From Bordetella sp. 02P26C-1 (GTDB lineage Bacteria > Pseudomonadota > Gammaproteobacteria > Burkholderiales > Burkholderiaceae_B), in NCBI RefSeq assembly GCF_009763255.1, contig NZ_WSJB01000012.1, positions 248,001 through 312,000 on the forward strand: a DNA stretch of 64,000 nt, read 5' to 3'. Shown here piece by piece: positions 1 to 8,219 of this stretch; position 1 is the first letter of the stretch, and each line of letters begins with the position of its first letter. The translations under genes and the position numbers were made by a program. A model generated the notes under the pieces. The model ran no database searches. It was not told the DNA's origin and saw nothing but the letters and a program-made list of their open reading frames with translations.

Positions 1-24
1 TAGAGGTCATCACAATCTCGCTAG

Positions 25-56
25 CCGGTGCGACACGCTCGCACCGGATTTTGTTT
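25..56 (+). terminator. Rho-independent terminator for a plus-strand gene left of the window
   Basis: Perfect 9-bp stem (CCGGTGCGA at 25-33, TCGCACCGG at 39-47) with a 5-nt loop, followed by ATTTTGTTT on the plus strand. The T tract lies only on the plus-strand side. It therefore most likely ends a gene entering from the left, although the FtsX-type permease gene on the other strand also ends just beside it. Confidence 0.75.
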
Positions 57-71
57 CCAACATGCCGGCCG

Positions 72-2636
72 TCATCCGGCCTGTCGCAACGTCAATAAAG
101 GAGGCGTGCGCAGCACCCCGCGCAACGCCATGGCCGCGCCGCCCCAGGCGGCCAGTATGCCCACGCCGATGCCCGCCAACCAGGGCCACAGGCTCAACGT
201 GATACGGAAATCGAATACGTAGGTCGACAGCGCCCACGCAATCGCGCTCGCCCCTGCGGCCGCCAGCAAACCGGCCAGCCCGCCCACGGCCCAGACCTCC
301 AGGCGCTGCGCGCGGGCGAGCTGGCTGCGCGTGGCGCCCAGGGCACGCAGCACGGCGGCCTCGCGGATGCGTTCATCGCGCGTAGCCGTCAGCGCCGCCG
401 ACAGCACCAGCACGCCGGCCGCCAGGGTAAAGACGAATAATAGCTGGACGGCAGTGATCACCTGATCCAGCACGGATTGCAGTTGACTCAGAATCGAGCC
501 CACATCGAACACGGTCAGATTGGGAAACTGCTTAAGGAGTTCGCGGGGGAGATCGGCGCGGTCGGCCGGCAGGTGAAAGGACGTAATCCAGTTCTGAGGT
601 GCATCCCGCAAGGCCACCGGTGACAACACCGCGAAAAAATTGACCTGCATCGAGTCCCAGTCCACGCTGCGCGTGCCCGCTACCGTGACGTCTATCGGCT
701 GACCGGCGACATCGAACGTCAGTACGCTGCCGACACCGATGCCCAGCGATTTCGCCAGTCCGGCCTCGAGGGAAACTTCTGGCGCATTGGGGTTCAGCCA
801 TCGGCCATCGACCACGCGGTTGGCGGCCGGCAACTGTGTGCCGTACGACAAGTTGAATTCGCGATTGACCAAGCGTTTGGCCCGCGGCTCGTCGTAGTCG
901 TCCGGGCCGACCTGGCGGCCATCGACGGCGACCAGCCGGCCGCGCACCATGGGCCACAACGTCGGATGATCGATCCCATGCGTGGCCAGGAAATTCTGCA
1001 CGGGCTCACGTTGGTCTGGCTGAATATTGATCAGAAACCGATTGGGTGCATCCGGCGGCAAGGTACGCTGCCAGCCCGCGACCAAGTCGGTCCGGGTCAT
1101 CGCGAGCAGCAGCAACGCCATGAGTCCGACGGCCAGCGCGCAGACCTGCGTGATGGTGGCCGCCCTGCGACGCACCACACCGGCCAACGCAAACCGCAGC
1201 GTGGGCATCCCTGCCGCCCAGCCCCGCAGGCGCGCCAGGGCAAGCACGCATAGCCACGCCACCAGAGCGAAAGCGCCAAACGCACCAAGAAAGCCAGCCG
1301 CCACCACGCCGCCGAGCCGCGCATTCCCGGCGAACCACCAGATCAAGAGCGCGAAGCCCACGGCGCCCAACGCGTAACCCAGCACTCCCCGCAAGCGCCC
1401 GCCATCGGCTTCGCGCCGCAAGACGCGCGCGGGCGGCACATGACGCAACTGCGCCAACGAGGGCAGCGCGAATCCCAACAGCAGCAATATGCCCGTGACC
1501 AGCCCTTGCAGCGCCGGCATGAGCGACGGCGCAGGTAACTCGGTGTCGATCAAATTGCCGAGTGCGTATACCAAGCCCTCGTGCACCGCATAACCGAGCA
1601 GGCCACCCGCAGCGGACGCGCACAAGCCAACCAGCACGAATTCAGCGAAGAGCATCAGGGTGATTTGCCGTTGTTCGGCACCCAGACAGCGCATCACCGC
1701 GATCCCATCGCGGTGACGCACCATGAAACGCCCAGCGGCCAGCGCAACGGCCACCGCCGAAATCAAGACCGCCAGCAACGCCACCAGGGCCAAAAAGCGC
1801 TGTGCGCGGTCGAGCGTGCGCTGCACTTCGGGCCGACCCGATTCCACAGTGGCGATCTTCTGCCCTTTTTGCAGGTGGCCCTGCAACCAGGAGGAGTAGG
1901 CGGACATCTCGTTCGGATCACCCGCGACCAACAGCGCGTGGCCGACGCGGCTACCCAGCGTGACTAAACCGGTCGCCTCCAATTCGTCGGCGCGCATCAG
2001 CACGCGCGGCGCGACGTTGACGAACTGCATGCCACGATCCGGCTCATAGGTGATCACCCGCGACACCTGAAAGCGACTGTCCCCCAGCCCCAGCGTGTCG
2101 CCTACCCCGATATTCAGCAAGGCCAGCAGCTGCGCGTCCACCCATACGGTGCCTGCGGCCGGGATGTCATGGGTGACTTGTCCCGCTGTAACGGGATCAG
2201 CCGCCACGCGCAGGCTGCCGCGCAGGGGGTATCCCACCTCGACCGCCTTGACCGAGACGAGTTGCGCCGCATCGCCCGCACTGGCCATGGAAGGAAACTG
2301 CCAGGTGCGCGAAACCTCTAACCCACGCTGCCGCGCGGCATCGATCGGATCCTGCGCCACCGGCGCATCTGCCTCGAGCAGCAGATCCGCCCCCAACATC
2401 TGACTGGCATCGCGTGTGAGCGCCTGCCCTACCCTGTCGGCTAAAAATCCCACGCTGGTTACTGCCGCGACCGCCACGACCAATGCCCATATCAAGAGCC
2501 GCAACTCGCCGGCACGGGCGTCGCGCCACATCATGCGCGCGCCCTGGCGCAGCGTGGCCATCAGACTAGGGCGAGGGGTTCGATTTTTTTCGATCACAGG
2601 ACGGCCAGCAAGGTCGGAATCAGGGAAATCCATCAT
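72..2636 (-). CDS. FtsX-family ABC transporter permease (YbbP-like)
   Basis: The 854-residue product has the layout of YbbP-type permeases. A cytoplasmic N-terminus and first membrane helix (about residues 45-70) are followed by a large periplasmic domain, then two clusters of FtsX-type helices (about 270-470 and 730-850) around a second periplasmic domain. Family members work with a LolD/YbbA-type ATPase in lipoprotein or envelope processes. No ATPase gene is adjacent here, because the upstream neighbour is the divergent TRAP operon, so its partner must lie elsewhere. The start at 2636 has GAAGA just upstream; a second Met at 2561 (MATLRQ) is possible but has no visible ribosome binding site. 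Substrate unknown. Confidence 0.85.
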   Translation of the reverse strand: MMDFPDSDLAGRPVIEKNRTPRPSLMATLRQGARMMWRDARAGELRLLIWALVVAVAAVTSVGFLADRVGQALTRDASQMLGADLLLEADAPVAQDPIDAARQRGLEVSRTWQFPSMASAGDAAQLVSVKAVEVGYPLRGSLRVAADPVTAGQVTHDIPAAGTVWVDAQLLALLNIGVGDTLGLGDSRFQVSRVITYEPDRGMQFVNVAPRVLMRADELEATGLVTLGSRVGHALLVAGDPNEMSAYSSWLQGHLQKGQKIATVESGRPEVQRTLDRAQRFLALVALLAVLISAVAVALAAGRFMVRHRDGIAVMRCLGAEQRQITLMLFAEFVLVGLCASAAGGLLGYAVHEGLVYALGNLIDTELPAPSLMPALQGLVTGILLLLGFALPSLAQLRHVPPARVLRREADGGRLRGVLGYALGAVGFALLIWWFAGNARLGGVVAAGFLGAFGAFALVAWLCVLALARLRGWAAGMPTLRFALAGVVRRRAATITQVCALAVGLMALLLLAMTRTDLVAGWQRTLPPDAPNRFLINIQPDQREPVQNFLATHGIDHPTLWPMVRGRLVAVDGRQVGPDDYDEPRAKRLVNREFNLSYGTQLPAANRVVDGRWLNPNAPEVSLEAGLAKSLGIGVGSVLTFDVAGQPIDVTVAGTRSVDWDSMQVNFFAVLSPVALRDAPQNWITSFHLPADRADLPRELLKQFPNLTVFDVGSILSQLQSVLDQVITAVQLLFVFTLAAGVLVLSAALTATRDERIREAAVLRALGATRSQLARAQRLEVWAVGGLAGLLAAAGASAIAWALSTYVFDFRITLSLWPWLAGIGVGILAAWGGAAMALRGVLRTPPLLTLRQAG

Positions 2637-2759
2637 TCTTCAATGGTAACCAATCACGGGTTTATCGGTGGTTTGTCAGCTGAATCCCGCTATCATGCGC
2701 GCAGGGCGTAACATGCGACCGACGACATCAGAATTCGTTCAAATAAAGGAGAAGACACT

Positions 2760-3737
2760 ATGCGCAAGACTTGGCTCGCCGCAACCATCATGGCTGCCTG
2801 CGCTGTCACCGCCGCGCTGCCCGCCGCCGCGCAGAACACGCTGAAGATGGCATACGCGCTGTCCACCAACTCGCACTATGGCGCGGGCGCCGATGCCTTT
2901 GCCAAGTCCATCGAGCAATCGACGGGCGGCAAATACAAAGTGCAGCAGTTTGCAAATAGCGCGTTGGGTGGCGAACGCGAGGTGATCGAGGGCCTGCAAA
3001 TCGGCACGATCGACTTGGCCATCGTCTCGACCGGCGCCACGCTGAACTTCGTACCCGAGACCGGCGTATTCGACATTCCGTTCCTGCTGCGTGATCTGGA
3101 TCACGCGCGCAAGGTGCTCGACAGCGACATCGGCCAGGACATGCTGGCGAAATTCCCCGACCGGGGCATCGTCGCGCTGGCCTGGGGCGAACAGGGCTTT
3201 CGCCATCTGACCAATAACGTCCGTCCCGTGAAAACGCCGGCCGATGCCAAGGGCCTGAAGATCCGCACCACGGAAAACCCGATCCATATCACCGCGTTCC
3301 GCGCGATCGGCATTCTGCCCACGCCCATGGCATGGCCCGAGGTCGCGACCGCGTTGCAGCAAGGCACGATCGACGGCCAGGAAAACCCGCTGTCGGTGAT
3401 TACGTCCGCCAAGCTGTCGCAAATCCAGAAGCACCTGTCTCTGACCGGGCACGTGTATGGCCCCGCGCTGGTGCTGATGTCGCCGAATGTCTACGACAGT
3501 CTTTCGGACGAGCAAAAAGCGCAGTTCAGGCAAGCCGGCAAGGCATCCGCCCAAGCCATGCGCGATTTTGTCGATAACATCGAGAAAACCGGCGTGGACC
3601 AATTGCGCGCCGAAGGCATGGAGGTCACTACCGATGTCGATGGCCCCGCCTTCGCCGCGGCAGTGGAAAAGGTATATCCGGAATACTATAAAAAATACGA
3701 TAAGGGTCTGATCGACTCGATCCGGAATACGAAGTAA
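2760..3737 (+). CDS. dctP: TRAP transporter solute-binding protein, DctP family
   Basis: Periplasmic solute receptor of 325 residues, the usual family size. It begins with a Sec signal peptide (MRKTWLAATIMAACAVTAAL, with likely cleavage after an AAA-Q site near residue 25). The conserved arginine that binds the substrate carboxylate in DctP proteins fits KIRTTENP (about residue 165). AAGGAG lies just before the start codon. It heads an operon with the small (3827) and large (4367) permease subunits. A 10-bp stem-loop directly after the stop codon may raise its expression above that of the permeases. The ligand is probably an organic acid, but the sequence does not say which. Confidence 0.92.
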   Translation: MRKTWLAATIMAACAVTAALPAAAQNTLKMAYALSTNSHYGAGADAFAKSIEQSTGGKYKVQQFANSALGGEREVIEGLQIGTIDLAIVSTGATLNFVPETGVFDIPFLLRDLDHARKVLDSDIGQDMLAKFPDRGIVALAWGEQGFRHLTNNVRPVKTPADAKGLKIRTTENPIHITAFRAIGILPTPMAWPEVATALQQGTIDGQENPLSVITSAKLSQIQKHLSLTGHVYGPALVLMSPNVYDSLSDEQKAQFRQAGKASAQAMRDFVDNIEKTGVDQLRAEGMEVTTDVDGPAFAAAVEKVYPEYYKKYDKGLIDSIRNTK

Positions 3738-3749
3738 TCGTTGCAGGCG

Positions 3750-3789
3750 GGTCAAGCCAGGCGCATGACGTGGTTCGCATGGCTTGACC
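3750..3789 (+). promoter_or_regulatory. Intercistronic stem-loop between dctP and dctQ
   Basis: Perfect 10-bp inverted repeat: GGTCAAGCCA at 3750-3759 and TGGCTTGACC at 3780-3789. The 20-nt loop can itself pair GCG with CGC. It is followed by TGTTTCTTAT, a weak T-rich tract. The position between a binding-protein gene and its permease genes suggests a partial terminator or an mRNA-stabilising hairpin that sets a high receptor:permease ratio, as known for malE-malF. The function is inferred. Confidence 0.6.
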
Positions 3790-3826
3790 TGTTTCTTATC
3801 CCGCCCCCATCCGCATCTGGAATCCC

Positions 3827-4327
3827 ATGCGTATGCTCCGTATCACCGAACGCGTCCTCTTTAAGGTCGTGTCCGTCATCGCGCAGTTGCTGCTGGTCGC
3901 CTCGGCGGGCGCTGCGTTCTATCAAGTCATCGCCCGATTTATCCTGCAGTCGCCCGCCGACTGGAGCGAGGTGCTCACGCGCGCCTTGCTGATATGGACC
4001 GTATTGCTGGGCATTTCCCTGGCGTTTCGCCATGGCGCGATGATCAGTGTGGAACTGCTGCAGAACCTGCTGAAGAATCGACGGCAACGGTGGCTGCAGC
4101 ACGTCATCGCGGTGACGTGTATTGGCTTTCTGGGCTTTATCGCCTGGATTGGCGGGCAAATGACTTATCGCGTGCGCTTTCAGAACGTACCGAGTCTGGA
4201 TATCCCGATTTCTTGGATCTATCTCGCCATCCCCGTGGGCGCGACGCTGGCCGCTATCGCGGTCTTGATGCGTTGGCTGCTCGGCGCCGACGAACCCGCG
4301 CCGGTTCGTAATGACGCACAGGGTTGA
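3827..4327 (+). CDS. dctQ: TRAP transporter small permease subunit, DctQ family
   Basis: The 166-residue protein has four predicted membrane helices (about residues 15-40, 52-72, 93-115 and 130-155), typical of the small DctQ subunit that pairs with DctM. Family hallmarks include the conserved segment DWSEVLTRALLIW and a region resembling LDIPISWIYLAIPVG before the last helix. It lies between the receptor and large-permease genes on the same strand, so membership of the tripartite system is clear. The start at 3827 (MRMLRITERVLFK) gives a normal-length protein. Confidence 0.9.
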   Translation: MRMLRITERVLFKVVSVIAQLLLVASAGAAFYQVIARFILQSPADWSEVLTRALLIWTVLLGISLAFRHGAMISVELLQNLLKNRRQRWLQHVIAVTCIGFLGFIAWIGGQMTYRVRFQNVPSLDIPISWIYLAIPVGATLAAIAVLMRWLLGADEPAPVRNDAQG

Positions 4328-4366
4328 TTCCGTTTCCCGGCACGCTTTGCATCCGAGCTATCTGTC

Positions 4367-5644
4367 ATGTCGCAATTAATGATTCTCACGATGCTGATCT
4401 TCTTCGGGCTGTCCGTGCCCGTTGCGGTCGCCATCGGTCTGGCCAGTGTGACTGGCGTGCATGTCGCCGGCCTGCCCTGGCTGGTGATTGCGCAGCAACT
4501 GTATGCCGCGCTCGATAAATATCCGCTGGTGGCGGTGCCGTTTTTTATTTTGGCCGGCAACCTGATGGAAGCCGGCGGCATTTCGGAACGCATGGTGGAA
4601 TTCGCCAAGAGCGTGGTGGGCGGTATCCAGGGCGGGCTGGCTTGCACCTGCGTGCTGACCTGCATGATCTTTGCGGCCGTCGCGGGCTCGAGCGTCGCCA
4701 CCACGTTCGCCGTGGGGGCGATCCTCATTCCCGCGATGGTGCGACATGGGTATCCCGCGCCTTTCGCTGCGTCGCTACAGGCCAGCGCGGCGGAGCTAGG
4801 CGTGGTGATTCCGCCTTCGATTCCGATGATTCTGTTTGCCGTGTCTACTGACACTTCAACGGGCGAACTGTTTATCGCGGGCGTGGTGCCGGGGATACTG
4901 ATTGGCGGCGCGTTGATGCTTTATGTCTGGCTCTACGCCAAGCGCAACAACCTCGGCAAGCTCGATGGGCAAGGGCGATTGCCCCTGTGGCCGGCATTCA
5001 AACGGGCGTGGCTGGCCTTGTTGATGCCCGTGATTATCCTGGGCGGCATCTATGGCGGCATCTTTACGCCCACGGAGGCCTCGGTGGTGGCCGTGGTCTA
5101 CGCCGTGCTGGTTGGGAAGTTCGTCTACGGGCGGCTCAGCCTGCGCACGATCTCCGACACGCTACACCGTTCGGTGATTTCGACCTCGGTGATCATGTTC
5201 ATCATCGCCAACGCGGGCGTGTTCAGCTTTTTGCTCAATCGCGCGGGCGTGCCGGACGCGCTGGGCGCGTGGCTGGCGCAACTGTTCCACGACAAGACGA
5301 CGTTCCTGATCGGGGTCAATGCGGCGCTTTTTGTTATTGGCATGTTTATCGAAACATCCGCTTCTGTCGTGGTGCTGGCCCCGCTATTGCTGCCGGTCGC
5401 CATGCAGTTCGGCATCGAGCCGGTGCATTTCGGCGTCATCATGGTGGTGAACCTGGCGCTCGGGATGATTACACCTCCCTTCGGCGTGAATCTGTTCGCC
5501 GCATGTGCGGTAGGCAAAGTCCCGCTTGAGCGCCTGGTCAGGCCGCTGATCCCATTTGTGCTGGTGGTAATCGCCTGCCTGCTGGTGATCACCTATTGGC
5601 CGGGACTGTCGCTGGGGCTGCGCGATCTGGTGTATGCCAAATAG
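4367..5644 (+). CDS. dctM: TRAP transporter large permease subunit, DctM family
   Basis: The 425-residue, strongly hydrophobic protein has about 11-13 helices and is the usual size for DctM, the subunit that carries solute using the ion gradient. Recognisable family segments are KYPLVAVPFFILAGNLMEAG near residue 45, the PPSIPMIL motif near residue 150 and TPPFGVNLF near residue 370. It starts 39 nt after dctQ stops and completes the dctPQM operon. Substrate unknown; a monocarboxylate, dicarboxylate or keto acid is likely for the family. Confidence 0.92.
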   Translation: MSQLMILTMLIFFGLSVPVAVAIGLASVTGVHVAGLPWLVIAQQLYAALDKYPLVAVPFFILAGNLMEAGGISERMVEFAKSVVGGIQGGLACTCVLTCMIFAAVAGSSVATTFAVGAILIPAMVRHGYPAPFAASLQASAAELGVVIPPSIPMILFAVSTDTSTGELFIAGVVPGILIGGALMLYVWLYAKRNNLGKLDGQGRLPLWPAFKRAWLALLMPVIILGGIYGGIFTPTEASVVAVVYAVLVGKFVYGRLSLRTISDTLHRSVISTSVIMFIIANAGVFSFLLNRAGVPDALGAWLAQLFHDKTTFLIGVNAALFVIGMFIETSASVVVLAPLLLPVAMQFGIEPVHFGVIMVVNLALGMITPPFGVNLFAACAVGKVPLERLVRPLIPFVLVVIACLLVITYWPGLSLGLRDLVYAK

Positions 5645-5693
5645 GCGGCATGCCTTGGGATGAGGATCGCTCTGTGCTACCGTGGCAGCTGAT

Positions 5694-6095
5694 ATGAACG
5701 CACCGTTTCCTATCCGCCAACCCTGCCCGCCCGGGGCCTGTATCTGCGATCATGATCGGCTATTGGAGACGCCGGGCGCGGATATACGCATACTGCGCCT
5801 GACGCGCCAGGAAGAAAAGAAGCTGCTGTTGCGCCTGGAAAATCTGGCGAGCCTGGACGATTTGCGGCGCATGCAGGAACGCCTGCATGCGCTCTTGGGC
5901 ATCACGTTAACCGTGCACCCCGGTGCGAACGAAGTGCGCACCGTGCGCGGCCTGCAGATCGAAGTCGCACCCATGCCGGGACTATGCAGCAAGACACGGC
6001 AAACCATCCCCGCCGCTGTGCGACGCGGGCTGGATCGCAATCCCGCTATCGTGTATGAGCTGTTGAATTCTCACGACTTGCTGGGCAGACTTTGA
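5694..6095 (+). CDS. Hypothetical protein with an N-terminal cysteine motif
   Basis: Not recognised. From ATG 5694 the protein has 133 residues; an in-frame GTG at 5682 is an alternative, and neither start has a good ribosome binding site. The N-terminus carries CPPGACICDHDRLL, three cysteines and a histidine within 10 residues, with a further cysteine in PGLCSKT near residue 100. A charged helix-rich middle (RLTRQEEKKLLLRLENL and following) includes a short amphipathic or coiled stretch. There is no signal peptide or membrane segment. The clustered cysteines could bind metal, but this is speculation. It sits alone between the TRAP operon and the convergent ankyrin gene. Confidence 0.6.
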   Translation: MNAPFPIRQPCPPGACICDHDRLLETPGADIRILRLTRQEEKKLLLRLENLASLDDLRRMQERLHALLGITLTVHPGANEVRTVRGLQIEVAPMPGLCSKTRQTIPAAVRRGLDRNPAIVYELLNSHDLLGRL

Positions 6096-6152
6096 ACGAG
6101 CACCGTGACACACCCGCCCCTTGGCACGCAATAGCCAACGCAATTACCGCAC

Positions 6153-8066
6153 TTAGAGCCGCCGCTTTCGTGCGCCGGTGAGGTCTCCGGCCTCCAGTAA
6201 TAACCGATAAGCCGCCCAAGCGCCTCGCTTGGCCGCAATTTGCTTGGCGGTCCAGTTGCCGTTCGTGGCCATGATGTCCGCTCCGGCGGCGATCAAGATT
6301 CGCACGACCTCGTGATGGTTGTAGCCAGCCGCCACCATCAATGCGGTATGGCGCAGGCTTCGTGCATTCACATCCGCGCGCGCCTCGATCAACGCGGCGA
6401 CAATATCAGCGCGGCCCTTCATGGCGGCGAGAATCAGAGGTACCTGACGAGCGCGTGGCCCCGGGCCAGGCTGCGCGCCCAGCTCCAGCAGCTTTTTGAC
6501 GGCGTCCAGATTTCCGAGGTAAACCGCCCGTGTCAGCGCCGTGCCAGCGTCGGCATCCCGGGCATCAAGTTGAGCACCCTTGCTGCATAGCACGGGAAGA
6601 AGATCGACTCTCCCCCGCTCCACTGCCCTCATGAGCGCGGTCGTTCGATCAGGACGCGATGACGCATTGACGTCAACGCCGCTGGCAAGCAGTACTTCGA
6701 TCATCGCATCGTCCCCGCGCTCGATCGCAACCAGCAAAGGAAACTTGCCGTCGATTGAACACAGGTTTGCATTCGCGCCGCGCGCGCTGAGCTCCGCCAC
6801 GATGTCGGCATGCCCGTGCTGCACGGCCAGCATCAGCGCCGTCGATCGCTGGTCGTTTGGCTCGTCCAACAGCCGCATGGGATCGTGGAGCAGGTTCCGA
6901 TTGCGGTCGGGGTCGGGCGTGCGCTTTACGTCAAGGAACGCTTTGATCGCCGGCAAGTTACCCAACCGGGCCGCAACCATCAGGGCCGTTTCGGAATAGA
7001 AAAACCTGCCGCGGCCGGCATTATTCACCAAACATTGCGTATCGCTTTGAAAATATGGGGCGCTTTCAGGCGCTCTTGCATTACTTAGCGCGTGATGCGA
7101 CCGCCGTGCAATGTCGACGTCGGGGTGCGCGGCGAACAAGGTGACCAATTCCGGCGCTTTGGCCTCCATCGCACTCAGCAAGACGCTATAGCCCCGATAG
7201 TCCCTGGCCGTGACGTCCGCCCCTCTCTGCAGCAGCAGATGCACCACGTCTGTCTTCTGGGCACGGATGGCGGTCAACAATGGCGTCAGCCCCGTCTCCG
7301 GATTACGAATATTGACGGGCGTGCCCAGGTCCAGCACGAGTTCAACCATGTGGGCGTCCGCGCGTTCAATCGCGGTAAACAGGGCACGCCCCTCGGGATA
7401 GGGACCATCGATCTTGGCGCCCATCTCGAGCAACACCTTGACCGCCCGCACATTGCCTCCTGACACCGCGGCAAGCAAGGGTGTCTTGCCGTTAACACCC
7501 ATCAATTCCAGATCAGCGCCGGCTGCGCGCAGAACGTTCAACATCACCACATCGTCGCGCGCAGCGGCCAGACACAGGAGGGTCCCGCCTATCTGGTCAT
7601 CCGGTTGGTTGACCTCCGCTCCCGCCTCGCAGAGTAACGCAACTACCTCACGATGCTGGAGCAAATAGGCGATGGCCAGCGGGCTCATCACGTCAAAGTC
7701 GTTGCCGGGAGAGGCGAGCACCGCGGGACTGGCGTCGCAATGGCGAAGCAGGATCTCGACAATCTCCACATTGCCCGTCATAGCCGCCTGATAGAGCGCG
7801 GGATGTCCTTCATTCAGAGGTTCGGAGAGATCGAAATCGGGGCGCTGCTGCAAAAGCGTGTTTAACGTGCCCTTGTTACCTTCTTCGATAGCCCGACGCA
7901 ACGATTCCATGTAATCCCATTCTTCGGAATCGTCGAGGGGCGTGACCGCGTCAAGGGGCAATGCGGTCGCATGGCCAGCGGGCCAGAGATGGGAAAAAGT
8001 ATTTGAATTGATAGTCACGGGACGCACTACGAGAAAGATGTCTGGATCAGGAATGACCAACAACAA
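6153..8066 (-). CDS. Large ankyrin-repeat protein
   Basis: Up to 637 residues, composed almost wholly of about 14 ankyrin repeats of 33 residues. The repeat signatures G-TPLL-A-----, IVEILL--GA and DVNA recur from about residue 55 to 620. A non-repeat insert of about 45 residues interrupts the array near residues 330-375. No signal peptide, membrane helix or enzymatic domain is visible. The first 50 residues are not repeat-like, so the true start may lie further in (Met at MESLRRAIEEGN). Ankyrin proteins bind other proteins, and targets range from housekeeping partners to host proteins. It has no operon partner and a terminal basic tail (GARKRRL). Confidence 0.85.
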   Translation of the reverse strand: MLLVIPDPDIFLVVRPVTINSNTFSHLWPAGHATALPLDAVTPLDDSEEWDYMESLRRAIEEGNKGTLNTLLQQRPDFDLSEPLNEGHPALYQAAMTGNVEIVEILLRHCDASPAVLASPGNDFDVMSPLAIAYLLQHREVVALLCEAGAEVNQPDDQIGGTLLCLAAARDDVVMLNVLRAAGADLELMGVNGKTPLLAAVSGGNVRAVKVLLEMGAKIDGPYPEGRALFTAIERADAHMVELVLDLGTPVNIRNPETGLTPLLTAIRAQKTDVVHLLLQRGADVTARDYRGYSVLLSAMEAKAPELVTLFAAHPDVDIARRSHHALSNARAPESAPYFQSDTQCLVNNAGRGRFFYSETALMVAARLGNLPAIKAFLDVKRTPDPDRNRNLLHDPMRLLDEPNDQRSTALMLAVQHGHADIVAELSARGANANLCSIDGKFPLLVAIERGDDAMIEVLLASGVDVNASSRPDRTTALMRAVERGRVDLLPVLCSKGAQLDARDADAGTALTRAVYLGNLDAVKKLLELGAQPGPGPRARQVPLILAAMKGRADIVAALIEARADVNARSLRHTALMVAAGYNHHEVVRILIAAGADIMATNGNWTAKQIAAKRGAWAAYRLLLEAGDLTGARKRRL

Positions 8067-8219
8067 TGTCTATTTTCAAAATGAAGCAATAGACTTCAGT
8101 TATTGGCAGCCCTAAGTAACTCGCCTCGTAGCGCGGTTCCTGCACGGCTTGGTAAAGCGGTCTGATACTGCAGCACGATGCGGCAGCGTGACGCGTCGGC
8201 CACGCTACCGCCATCAAGC

